5,395 nt of DNA from JAVBSX01 sp964576215 (GTDB lineage Bacteria > Planctomycetota > Planctomycetia > Pirellulales > Thermoguttaceae). The stretch spans positions 1 through 5,395 of the forward strand of contig CAZNVM010000302.1 in the NCBI GenBank assembly GCA_964576215.1, read 5' to 3'. The notes under the pieces are model-generated. The model had not been told where the DNA came from. It saw only the letters and a program-made list of their open reading frames with translations, and searched no databases. The stretch's first letter is position 1. Each line of letters starts with the position of its first letter. This document shows, piece by piece, positions 1-5,259 of the stretch. The translations under genes and the position numbers were made by a program.

Positions 1-1507
1 CCGTCAACCGCCGATTGGGGGAAAGGGGGTTTTGTGCCATGAACCCGTGAAACCCGGGGATTTTTCCCCGGTTTTCGACAAAAAACGTCTGAACCCCCGG
101 AAAACTCGACCGCGAATCGGCGTATGAAATATCCGGGCTAATATGTTTCAGGAACAGTTCCGCTCCCGGTCCTTTGGCGTAGAGGGGAACCAAACCGGTC
201 GTGTGGCCTCCGGTACCGTACTGAACGTTTGGCACATTACCGCGTCCGAGGTTTTCTATCGGTTGGAAACCGTTGAAGACGTCTTCGCTGTGATCCCACA
301 CACCGTTACCGTTTTCGTCACGATAAGTTCCAGGCCCCCAGAGTTGTCCCGTTTCGTGATCCGCCGTGACAATCACCAGCGTTTCATCCCACGAACTCTT
401 CGTTTCCACCCACTGAATGACGGCGTCGATTGCCTTCGAAAATCCGGTGTGTTCCAAGACGCTTTGTTTGATGTATCGGCCATGATTGGCCCAGTCAATC
501 GCTCCACCTTCGATCATCAGGATGAATCCACGATCGTTGTTCTGCGTCAACAGATTGATTGCTCCGAGCGACATGGTGGTCAGGTCGGGCAACTCGTCGA
601 CTTCTGTCTTGGGGTAGGTGGATTCAAACAATTTTTGTGTCGCCGGGATGTCGTTGAGAAAAGCGTCAATCGGCGGCACATTGCCCCAGGAGCGGGCAAT
701 GCCGATCACCTTTTCAGGCAACGCCGTTCCGGACGCCAGAGCCTCGAACTGCTTTTTCGTGTCGATTACGGTAAATCCGTTCCGTGTACCGCCTTCCATT
801 TTTTCCCAAGTCGCTTTACCACCCACGGCCAGAAACCGGCTTTTTCTGGTGGCTTCCGTTTCGTTGGCATCTTCATTCCGTTCCCTGCCATTTACGTAAA
901 ATGGGTGTCCGGCACCCATCACGACGGTCAGCAAGCTGTTCGTGTCGCTCATCTGGAGAAAAATCTCATCCATGTCACCTCGCAAAACCACATGGGCACA
1001 AAAACCCGCAGGCGTTGCGTGCCCAATGGGAACCGTCGTTACGGAGCCGACTTTCCGTCCTGTCTTATAGGCGATTTCGGAAACGAGTTCAACCGGATTA
1101 TTTTGATCGTCAACGCCGATCCTTCCATTCAATGTCTTGACGCCGCTGTGAATGGCGGTCGATGACGCTGCCGAGTCGGTGACACACGTAAACTCCGTGT
1201 CCTGAGTGCCGCCGGTGAGCGATGCCCAAAAGGCTTCCGGATCGTACCCCTTGCAATCGGCGGGAATCGGTTGTCCCGCTTTGGCTTGGGCATAGGTCGT
1301 ACAAGCGACGTGAACGGGAAACGAGTGGTAACTCTGCTTTCCGGCTTCACCATAACGATAGTAGGTTCCGGCCAGATCGCTGCCAAATCCCATGCCATCG
1401 CCGATCAGAATGATAACGTTCTTTGCCTTCGGAGAATCTTGGGCGAAAACGTCAGTAATGACGAAAAACAGAGCGACTGCCCATAAAATCATAATGTGTT
1501 TCACCAT
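1..1507 (-). CDS. Secreted alkaline phosphatase (PhoA superfamily), 3' end outside window
   Basis: This gene encodes a metal-dependent phosphomonoesterase, exported to the periplasm or beyond, that releases inorganic phosphate. The frame is open from ATG at 1507 to the left edge (502 codons, no stop seen). Residues 1-22 form a signal peptide with a hydrophobic core and a likely cut after VFA. Motifs in order are IGDGMG (metal Asp37), VTDSAAS (nucleophile Ser112), HATPAG (Thr165) followed by Arg176, EGGAIDWANH (Glu333, Asp338, His342), VTADHE (Asp383, His384) and GTGGHT (His435). These match E. coli PhoA D51, S102, T155, R166, E322, D327, H331, D369, H370 and H412 in order. The positions equal to E. 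coli D153 and K328 are His163 and Trp339. Residues 397-408 resemble an EF-hand loop. After His435 at least 67 more residues follow, longer than in E. coli PhoA, and they lack an obvious family-like ending. The start is supported by AAGGAAG nine bases upstream. The family call is firm; the C-terminus is not. Confidence 0.95.
   Translation of the reverse strand, partial: MVKHIMILWAVALFFVITDVFAQDSPKAKNVIILIGDGMGFGSDLAGTYYRYGEAGKQSYHSFPVHVACTTYAQAKAGQPIPADCKGYDPEAFWASLTGGTQDTEFTCVTDSAASSTAIHSGVKTLNGRIGVDDQNNPVELVSEIAYKTGRKVGSVTTVPIGHATPAGFCAHVVLRGDMDEIFLQMSDTNSLLTVVMGAGHPFYVNGRERNEDANETEATRKSRFLAVGGKATWEKMEGGTRNGFTVIDTKKQFEALASGTALPEKVIGIARSWGNVPPIDAFLNDIPATQKLFESTYPKTEVDELPDLTTMSLGAINLLTQNNDRGFILMIEGGAIDWANHGRYIKQSVLEHTGFSKAIDAVIQWVETKSSWDETLVIVTADHETGQLWGPGTYRDENGNGVWDHSEDVFNGFQPIENLGRGNVPNVQYGTGGHTTGLVPLYAKGPGAELFLKHISPDISYADSRSSFPGVQTFFVENRGKIPGFHGFMAQNPLSPNRRLT
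49..76. repeat. 12-bp inverted repeat inside the phosphatase 3' region
   Basis: Arms 49-60 and 65-76 pair over 12 bp with one mismatch around a 4-base T loop (GAAACCCGGGGA against its reverse complement). It lies within the open frame of the phosphatase, past the last recognised catalytic motif. There is no adjacent T tract in the direction of transcription, so it does not look like a classical terminator. It may be incidental. Confidence 0.5.
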
Positions 1508-1516
1508 CGCCACATA

Positions 1517-1523
1517 CTTCCTT
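1517..1523 (-). promoter_or_regulatory. Shine-Dalgarno of the alkaline phosphatase gene
   Basis: On the minus strand AAGGAAG lies nine bases before ATG 1507. It fixes that start over the nearby GTG (codon 2) and ATG (codon 6). The other three genes in the window show no comparably clear site. Confidence 0.7.
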
Positions 1524-1558
1524 TACTTTACATTGTTTGGAAAAAAATAGTCAGGGCA

Positions 1559-1567
1559 AGTATACCA
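1559..1567 (-). promoter_or_regulatory. Possible extended -10 promoter element for the phosphatase
   Basis: On the minus strand TGGTATACT fits an extended -10 (TG-N-TATAAT-like). Transcription from it would give a leader of about 45 bases before ATG 1507. No acceptable -35 is seen 16-18 bases upstream. The element overlaps one end of the 1561-1600 palindrome, so a protein or fold at the palindrome could affect it. This is inference only. Confidence 0.22.
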
Positions 1568-1600
1568 TACAACGTCAATTTATTGACGGTGTATGGTATA
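1561..1600. repeat. 40-bp near-perfect palindrome between fmt and the phosphatase
   Basis: Arms 1561-1579 and 1582-1600 are 19 bp each with one mismatch (1572 against 1589) and a 2-base centre. The outer part is TATACCATAC and the inner part CGTCAAT. It begins 10 bases past the fmt stop. The stem is AT-rich, and the nearest T run in the minus direction (1547-1541) starts 13 bases after the stem, so it is a poor intrinsic terminator. It could be an mRNA 3' end structure, an operator for the phosphatase, or a tiny mobile palindrome; its ends read TA...TA. The sequence does not decide between these. Confidence 0.75.
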
Positions 1601-1610
1601 AAAACTGTTC

Positions 1611-2585
1611 CTACGAATCAGAAACCTGAATAAACCGATCTCCGACTTGGATGCGGTATCCGTTGATGAAACTTGCCGCATCGACCATCGCTTTTCCGGG
1701 ATATTGGATTTTGAGGATTCGCACCCAATGCTTTCCGGCTACGACGATAAGTTGGTTGCCCGCCGCCTTCACGACAGTTCCCGGTGGCACCGGCGGCCCG
1801 ATCAGAGGATTATCCGTCAAAAGAGACGTCTCTCCGAGAATCAAACGGACCGGATCGTCGGAATCCTTTCTTTTCCAAAACGTGCTCGATTTCGGCCAGG
1901 CGACCAAGGCACGAACGTGGTTGTGGATCACGGAAGCGTCGGCGTTCCAGTCAAGAATTCCTTCCTCTTTTCTCAATTTCGGGGCTTTGGTGATTTCTTC
2001 CACCCGCTGCGGATAAGCCCGTAAACGTCCCGTTTTCATTTCCCGGAGCGTTTGTATGACGTACCACGCTCCGATTTCCGCCAGGCGATGTTCGACGCTG
2101 ATTGCGTTCTCATTCGGTTCGATGGAAATTTTCGGGCTTTGGGCAACAATCGGTCCGGCGTCAACGGCAGGTATCATATGAATGATGCTGATGCCGGTAA
2201 ACGTATCGCCGTTGAGAATCGCCCGATGGATCGGAGCGGCTCCGCGATACTTCGGCAACAACGATCCATGCAGGTTCAGACCGCCCATTCGAGCGGTTTT
2301 CAGGATCATTGGTGAAAGGATTCGACCGTAATCGCAGACGAAAAACACGTCCGCCGCCAAAAGGTAAAGGAGGTCCGCCGACTCCTGTGTGTTGATGTTT
2401 TCCGGATCGTGAATGGGCAGGTCGTACTTAATCGCCGCAGCTCTCATCGGCGTGAGAGGCGGGTCCTGGCCCCGATTGGAACGGAGCGGCATTGTAACAA
2501 CGGCGAGAATTTCGTGTCCCCTTTCGATCAACCGTTTGAGCGAAGGGACCGCGAACTCACCTGTTCCCATGACGATAATTCTCAT
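1611..2585 (-). CDS. fmt: Methionyl-tRNA formyltransferase
   Basis: This cytosolic enzyme transfers the formyl group of 10-formyl-tetrahydrofolate to the amino group of Met on initiator tRNA before translation starts. The protein has 324 residues, close to the family's usual 310-320. The N-terminal Rossmann-like formyltransferase domain opens with IIVMGTGEFAVPSL (residues 3-16). The folate and catalytic region has CDYGRIL (84-90) and the signature LHGSLLPKYRGAAPIH (105-120). The catalytic triad is visible as Asn104, His106 and Asp142 (DAGPIV), matching E. coli N106, H108 and D144. The C-terminal tRNA-binding domain starts near TKAPKLRKEEGILDW and continues to the end. The frame is open upstream to an ATG at 2666, but those 27 extra codons lie in a short-repeat array and do not look like Fmt, so the start is set at MRIIVMGTG. 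No Shine-Dalgarno is seen at that start. The usual partner def (peptide deformylase) is not adjacent here. The gene lies 162 bp downstream of the permease on the same strand. Confidence 0.96.
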   Translation of the reverse strand: MRIIVMGTGEFAVPSLKRLIERGHEILAVVTMPLRSNRGQDPPLTPMRAAAIKYDLPIHDPENINTQESADLLYLLAADVFFVCDYGRILSPMILKTARMGGLNLHGSLLPKYRGAAPIHRAILNGDTFTGISIIHMIPAVDAGPIVAQSPKISIEPNENAISVEHRLAEIGAWYVIQTLREMKTGRLRAYPQRVEEITKAPKLRKEEGILDWNADASVIHNHVRALVAWPKSSTFWKRKDSDDPVRLILGETSLLTDNPLIGPPVPPGTVVKAAGNQLIVVAGKHWVRILKIQYPGKAMVDAASFINGYRIQVGDRFIQVSDS

Positions 2586-2592
2586 ATTAGGC

Positions 2593-2674
2593 GGCAGACG
2601 GTAGATGGCAGACGGTAGATGGCAGGAAAGTAGACGATGGAAATTCTGCCTTCTGCCGTCTGCCATCTGCCGTC
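2593..2674. repeat. Heptamer-based inverted repeat just upstream of fmt
   Basis: The left arm is built of alternating 7-mers GGCAGAC and GGTAGAT (2593-2625, about 2.4 copies of a 14-mer). The right arm is four copies of CTGCC[T/G/A]T (2646-2673). Arms 2597-2625 and 2646-2674 are complementary at 26 of 29 positions around a 20-base spacer. In an fmt transcript the hairpin would end 11 bases before the ATG at 2585. Similar short tandemly repeated heptamers are known between genes in cyanobacteria and, as I recall, in PVC-group genomes. The only reading frame through it is repetitive, so I do not treat it as coding. Confidence 0.85.
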
Positions 2675-2747
2675 TAACTTATCACACTTGGCGGTTTATT
2701 CAAGATCGAAAAGAAGGAAAAACAACGGTCGGAAAACGAGGGGACAC

Positions 2748-3881
2748 TTATCGATCAATACTTCGGTACAAATAGACCGCGATTGGAACAAAAAGAAACA
2801 GCGGAAACCACGCTCCGAGAACCGGCATATCGGAATTTCGACCGAAAAACAGTGAGACGAACTGGACCAGCATAAAAGACGCGACCAAAAGAACAACGAT
2901 TCCGAACGCTTTGAACACGTTCCGGTCCCCGCGACGGAGAATGATCGGAAGACCGATGAAAAGTAACGTTATATCCAAAAACGGTTGCGTGACTCGACGG
3001 TGAATCACCGAATCAATGTCTTTACCGAGGTCAAGCGATTGACTGCGAATTGCCGTAATGTACTCTCCAATCGAAGCGTATTCCCGCCAGGTTTCGTTCG
3101 TCGCAAGATAGCCAAACGGGACTTGACTGACGACGAAACATTCGTTCTCCGCAAGCCAAGAGGCGTCTTTGGGGGTAAAAACAATCGTTTTTCCGTCCAG
3201 CGTTAAGGACGACGCCCCCAGTAATTCTTTCGGTTTTTGCACTTCACGCAACAAGTATCCCGCCGGATGTTCTTCGGTTTTCGGCTGAAAGTAAGCACTT
3301 TCGGCGGAGATGATTTTGCCGTGCGATGTCAGTGATGGATTTAACAAGGAGACAGTTGGAGAGGAAATGCGTTTCTCGACGGAATACGCCTGATCTCCCT
3401 GAATTTGAATTCGGGATTGGTAATCGGTTGCCGCGTTGACTCCGGTACCGGAATCGTGGGAATACTTGGCGGGATCCTTTTGCAGGACATCCAGAAAACG
3501 GGGGAGCAAAAGTTCCCGGGAAACCGCCGTCCCGAGCGTCAGGAAAAAGACCGCGAAAATGATTGGTTTGATGACTCGCAAATAAGAAATCCCGGCGGCG
3601 AGAATCGGGACAAGCTCGTTGTTTCGCATGAGCATGGCGATTGTGATAATCGCGGCGGTCAAACACAAAAGCGGCGAAATTTTGTCGAAAACCGGAAGTG
3701 ACTGGACCGAATAGTAGCGTACGATCAGCGCAAACGTACCGACAACGTCTCCCCCGGCGCGGCTAAAACTGTCCGGTTTCGTGAAAAAATCGAAAACAAT
3801 ATATATTCCGATGAGACAAAAAAACCAAAGGCAGTAGGTCTTCAAAAACGAGCGAAGGATATAGCGATCAAAAATGGTCAT
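2748..3881 (-). CDS. LptF/LptG-family LPS export permease (YjgP/YjgQ)
   Basis: This inner-membrane subunit belongs to the LptB2FG ABC transporter, which extracts LPS from the inner membrane and passes it to LptC/LptA for transport to the outer membrane. From the chosen start the protein has 377 residues, near the usual ~360. Three N-terminal membrane segments are seen (about 16-33, 62-84, 102-121), then a long periplasmic part (about 125-295, the beta-jellyroll of the family), then three more (about 300-315, 323-345, 354-371). RNNELVPILAAGIS (86-99) matches the conserved cytoplasmic coupling region of this family, and PFLDITLLFIGLPIILRR opens the C-terminal membrane half. The start MTIFDRYILRSF has the family's usual opening. 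An in-frame ATG at 3995 would add 38 residues and has a possible AAGGG ten bases upstream, so it is not fully excluded. Whether this is LptF or LptG cannot be told, and its partner is not in the window. It is divergent from kdsD. Confidence 0.92.
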   Translation of the reverse strand: MTIFDRYILRSFLKTYCLWFFCLIGIYIVFDFFTKPDSFSRAGGDVVGTFALIVRYYSVQSLPVFDKISPLLCLTAAIITIAMLMRNNELVPILAAGISYLRVIKPIIFAVFFLTLGTAVSRELLLPRFLDVLQKDPAKYSHDSGTGVNAATDYQSRIQIQGDQAYSVEKRISSPTVSLLNPSLTSHGKIISAESAYFQPKTEEHPAGYLLREVQKPKELLGASSLTLDGKTIVFTPKDASWLAENECFVVSQVPFGYLATNETWREYASIGEYITAIRSQSLDLGKDIDSVIHRRVTQPFLDITLLFIGLPIILRRGDRNVFKAFGIVVLLVASFMLVQFVSLFFGRNSDMPVLGAWFPLFLFVPIAVYLYRSIDR

Positions 3882-3924
3882 AAAAAACGGGAAATGAGAA
3901 ATGAAATTCCACTTTTTCGCCGGG

Positions 3925-3953
3925 ATTGTCCGAAAAACACGGAAAAAAATCAA
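3925..3953 (-). promoter_or_regulatory. Candidate sigma70-like promoter of the LptF/G gene
   Basis: On the minus strand TTGATT (3953-3948) and GACAAT (3930-3925) are separated by exactly 17 bases; each agrees with consensus at four of six positions. Transcription would begin near 3917-3919, giving a leader of about 35 bases before ATG 3881 and excluding the upstream ATG at 3995. I saw no equally good promoter for kdsD in the divergent region 3882-4057. Confidence 0.35.
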
Positions 3954-4024
3954 GAGCAAAAATCCGAAAGTTTGCGATTCTCTCCTCTTTCCCATTTCCT
4001 TTTTTCCCTTAAATTATGAGCGTG

Positions 4025-4051
4025 GTAATTCGTAATTCGTCATTCGTCATT
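4025..4051. repeat. Heptamer tandem array at the kdsD start
   Basis: Nearly four 7-bp units run GTAATTC, GTAATTC, GTCATTC, GTCATT. The array ends six bases before ATG 4058 and fills the place where a Shine-Dalgarno would be expected. Its translation (IRNSSFVI-like) is a repetitive peptide that I recall appearing as spurious N-termini in PVC-group genomes. It is unrelated in sequence to the GGCAGAC/GGTAGAT array near fmt but has the same period. Confidence 0.8.
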
Positions 4052-4057
4052 AAAAAA

Positions 4058-5017
4058 ATGGATTTAGCCAAGAAAACGATTGATAAGGAAATTGCAGCCC
4101 TTTGTGCCGTTCGGGACCGGATTGGACCGGAAATGGACCAAGCCATCGAGTTGATTCTGGGGGCCGGGGGGATCGTGATTACGACCGGGATCGGCAAATC
4201 CGGCTACGTCGCCGCGAAAATCGCCGGGACGCTTTCGGGAACCGGTTCGCCGGCGACGTTTTTGCATCCGGTTGACGCGCTGCACGGCGAATGTGGAATC
4301 GTTCGCCGCGACGACGTGATTCTCGCCCTGAGCAAAAGCGGCGAAACTGCCGAGGTGATCGAACTTTTGACCGTGCTCAAAGCGAACGGTTGTAAGACGA
4401 TTGCATTGGTCGGCAATCCGAATTCGACGATTGCGAATATGTGCGATGTTGTTCTTGACGGGTCGGTTGAACAGGAAGCGTGTCCGCTCAATCTCGCTCC
4501 GACGAGTAGTGCGCTGGTCGCCATGTCGCTCGGCGACGCTCTGGCCGCCTGTTTGATCGACCGGATCGGGTTTACCCCGACGGCGTTCAGCAAACTTCAT
4601 CCCGCCGGTTCTCTGGGGCGAAAACTGCTGTTGACGGTCGAAAGCGTGATGCACAAAGGGAACGAAGTGCCGAAGGTCGCCCCGGAACAGACGGTGCGTG
4701 AGATTCTCGTACCGCTCAGTGCCAAAGCGATGGGGGCGGTGATCGTCGTTGATCCGCAAAATCAATTGCTCGGAATCTTTACCGACGGCGACTTGCGACG
4801 TGCACTGGAATGCCGCGACTCGATTCTCGAGTTGCCGATCCGTGAACTGATGACCGCTGATCCGATTCGGGTCCGTTCGGACGACATGGCGATTCGGGCA
4901 CTCGACCTGATGGAAAACCGGTCCTCGCAAATCGCGGTGCTTCCGGTCGTTGATGCACAAAACACGGTCGTCGGAATTTTACGCTTGCACGACTTGATCC
5001 GTGCCGGGTTGAAGTAA
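4058..5017 (+). CDS. kdsD: Arabinose-5-phosphate isomerase (KpsF/GutQ family)
   Basis: This cytosolic sugar isomerase converts ribulose 5-phosphate to arabinose 5-phosphate, the entry point of Kdo synthesis for LPS. The protein has 319 residues, the usual size. An SIS domain (about 25-180) carries GIGKSG (44-49), HPVDALHGECG (70-80), SKSGETAE (92-99), PTSSALVAMSLGDA (148-161) and LHPAGSLGRKLL (180-191). Lys47, Glu99, Glu140 and His181 correspond, at a constant offset of 12, to E. coli KdsD K59, E111, E152 and H193. Two CBS domains follow (about 195-250 and 260-318), recognisable by VMHKGNEVPKV, GIFTDGDLRRAL, LMTADPIRV and VVGILRLHDLIRAGL. The start is MDLAKKT at 4058; an in-frame ATG at 4016 would only add residues encoded by the heptamer array. 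No Shine-Dalgarno is visible. The divergent LptF/G gene supports a role in LPS rather than in gluconate/sorbitol use (GutQ) or capsule synthesis (KpsF). Confidence 0.94.
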   Translation: MDLAKKTIDKEIAALCAVRDRIGPEMDQAIELILGAGGIVITTGIGKSGYVAAKIAGTLSGTGSPATFLHPVDALHGECGIVRRDDVILALSKSGETAEVIELLTVLKANGCKTIALVGNPNSTIANMCDVVLDGSVEQEACPLNLAPTSSALVAMSLGDALAACLIDRIGFTPTAFSKLHPAGSLGRKLLLTVESVMHKGNEVPKVAPEQTVREILVPLSAKAMGAVIVVDPQNQLLGIFTDGDLRRALECRDSILELPIRELMTADPIRVRSDDMAIRALDLMENRSSQIAVLPVVDAQNTVVGILRLHDLIRAGLK

Positions 5018-5031
5018 AAGGAAATCTGCCG

Positions 5032-5039
5032 ACTTGTCG
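5032..5039. repeat. Left flanking direct repeat of the MITE-like element
   Basis: ACTTGTCG here recurs at 5220-5227, directly outside the other end of the element. The match is 9 bp if the preceding G is counted. It looks like a target-site duplication. ACTTGTCG is also one unit of a local octamer repeat, so the match could instead be pre-existing. Confidence 0.55.
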
Positions 5040-5219
5040 CCAGGAGGATTGCAAAGTCCCTGGGAACGCAGGCTTCCAGCCTGCGCGAAGGCGCGAAGGT
5101 TGCGGAATGGAGTCTCCGTCCTGCGCAGGTAGGATGCCTACGAACTCACTGGCAGGCTGGAAGCCTGCGTTCCCAGGAAATGCGTTCCCAGGAAAAATGC
5201 GACTTTGCAATCCTCCTGG
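5040..5219. mobile_element. 180-bp MITE-like palindromic element, non-coding
   Basis: The ends are perfect 19-bp inverted repeats (5040-5058 and 5201-5219, CCAGGAGGATTGCAAAGTC and its complement). Just inside lies a perfect 26-bp inverted pair (5059-5084 and 5152-5177), so the left arm is 45 bp long. The right arm is interrupted by 23 bases (5178-5200) that contain a second copy of TGCGTTCCCAGGAAA. The middle (5085-5151) has a gcgcgaag octamer pair at 5083-5098 and a small hairpin at 5129-5141. The element is flanked by 8-bp direct repeats. No transposase gene is present, so movement would need one acting in trans. The inner palindrome encodes peptides such as AGWKPAFPG in unused frames, a pattern I recall as a dispersed intergenic repeat in planctomycete-like genomes. 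It lies 22 bp past the kdsD stop and could also end or stabilise that transcript. Confidence 0.65.
5166..5195. repeat. Tandem duplication of a 15-mer in the right arm of the element
   Basis: TGCGTTCCCAGGAAA occurs twice back to back (5166-5180, 5181-5195). Only one copy of the TGCGTTCCCAGG core has a partner in the left arm, so the second is an insertion that breaks an otherwise continuous 45-bp palindrome. Confidence 0.85.
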
Positions 5220-5235
5220 ACTTGTCGATTTGTCG
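5220..5235. repeat. Octamer pair at the right flank of the element
   Basis: ACTTGTCG (5220-5227) is followed directly by ATTTGTCG (5228-5235). The first unit is the right copy of the element's flanking direct repeat. The related word CTTGTCG also occurs in the termini of the next palindrome (5264-5270 as its complement, and 5385-5391). Confidence 0.6.
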
Positions 5236-5259
5236 AGGTCTTTCCCCCCCTTGCGCAGT

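Noticed and set aside
143..1165. Long plus-strand open frame of 340 codons opposite the phosphatase
   Set aside because: It is the antisense shadow of a clear alkaline phosphatase reading frame with all catalytic motifs, and its translation has no recognisable domain.
1541..1600. Classical intrinsic terminator after fmt
   Set aside because: The stem is AT-rich and the T7 run begins 13 bases past it rather than immediately after, so the pattern is incomplete.
2586..2666. 27-codon N-terminal extension of fmt
   Set aside because: The codons fall in the heptamer inverted repeat and the family start MRIIVMGTG lies immediately after.
2696..2896. Minus-strand frame of 66 codons over the 3' end of the permease gene
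   Set aside because: It overlaps the LptF/G coding sequence in another frame and has no support of its own.
4064..4960. Long minus-strand open frame of 298 codons opposite kdsD
   Set aside because: It is an antisense shadow. The plus frame carries the SIS and CBS motifs, while the minus translation is Arg/His-rich and resembles nothing.
4779..5210. Minus-strand open frame with NAGFQPAS and AGWKPAFPG peptides
   Set aside because: It overlaps kdsD antisense and then runs through the palindromic element. These peptides are translations of the repeat, not a protein.
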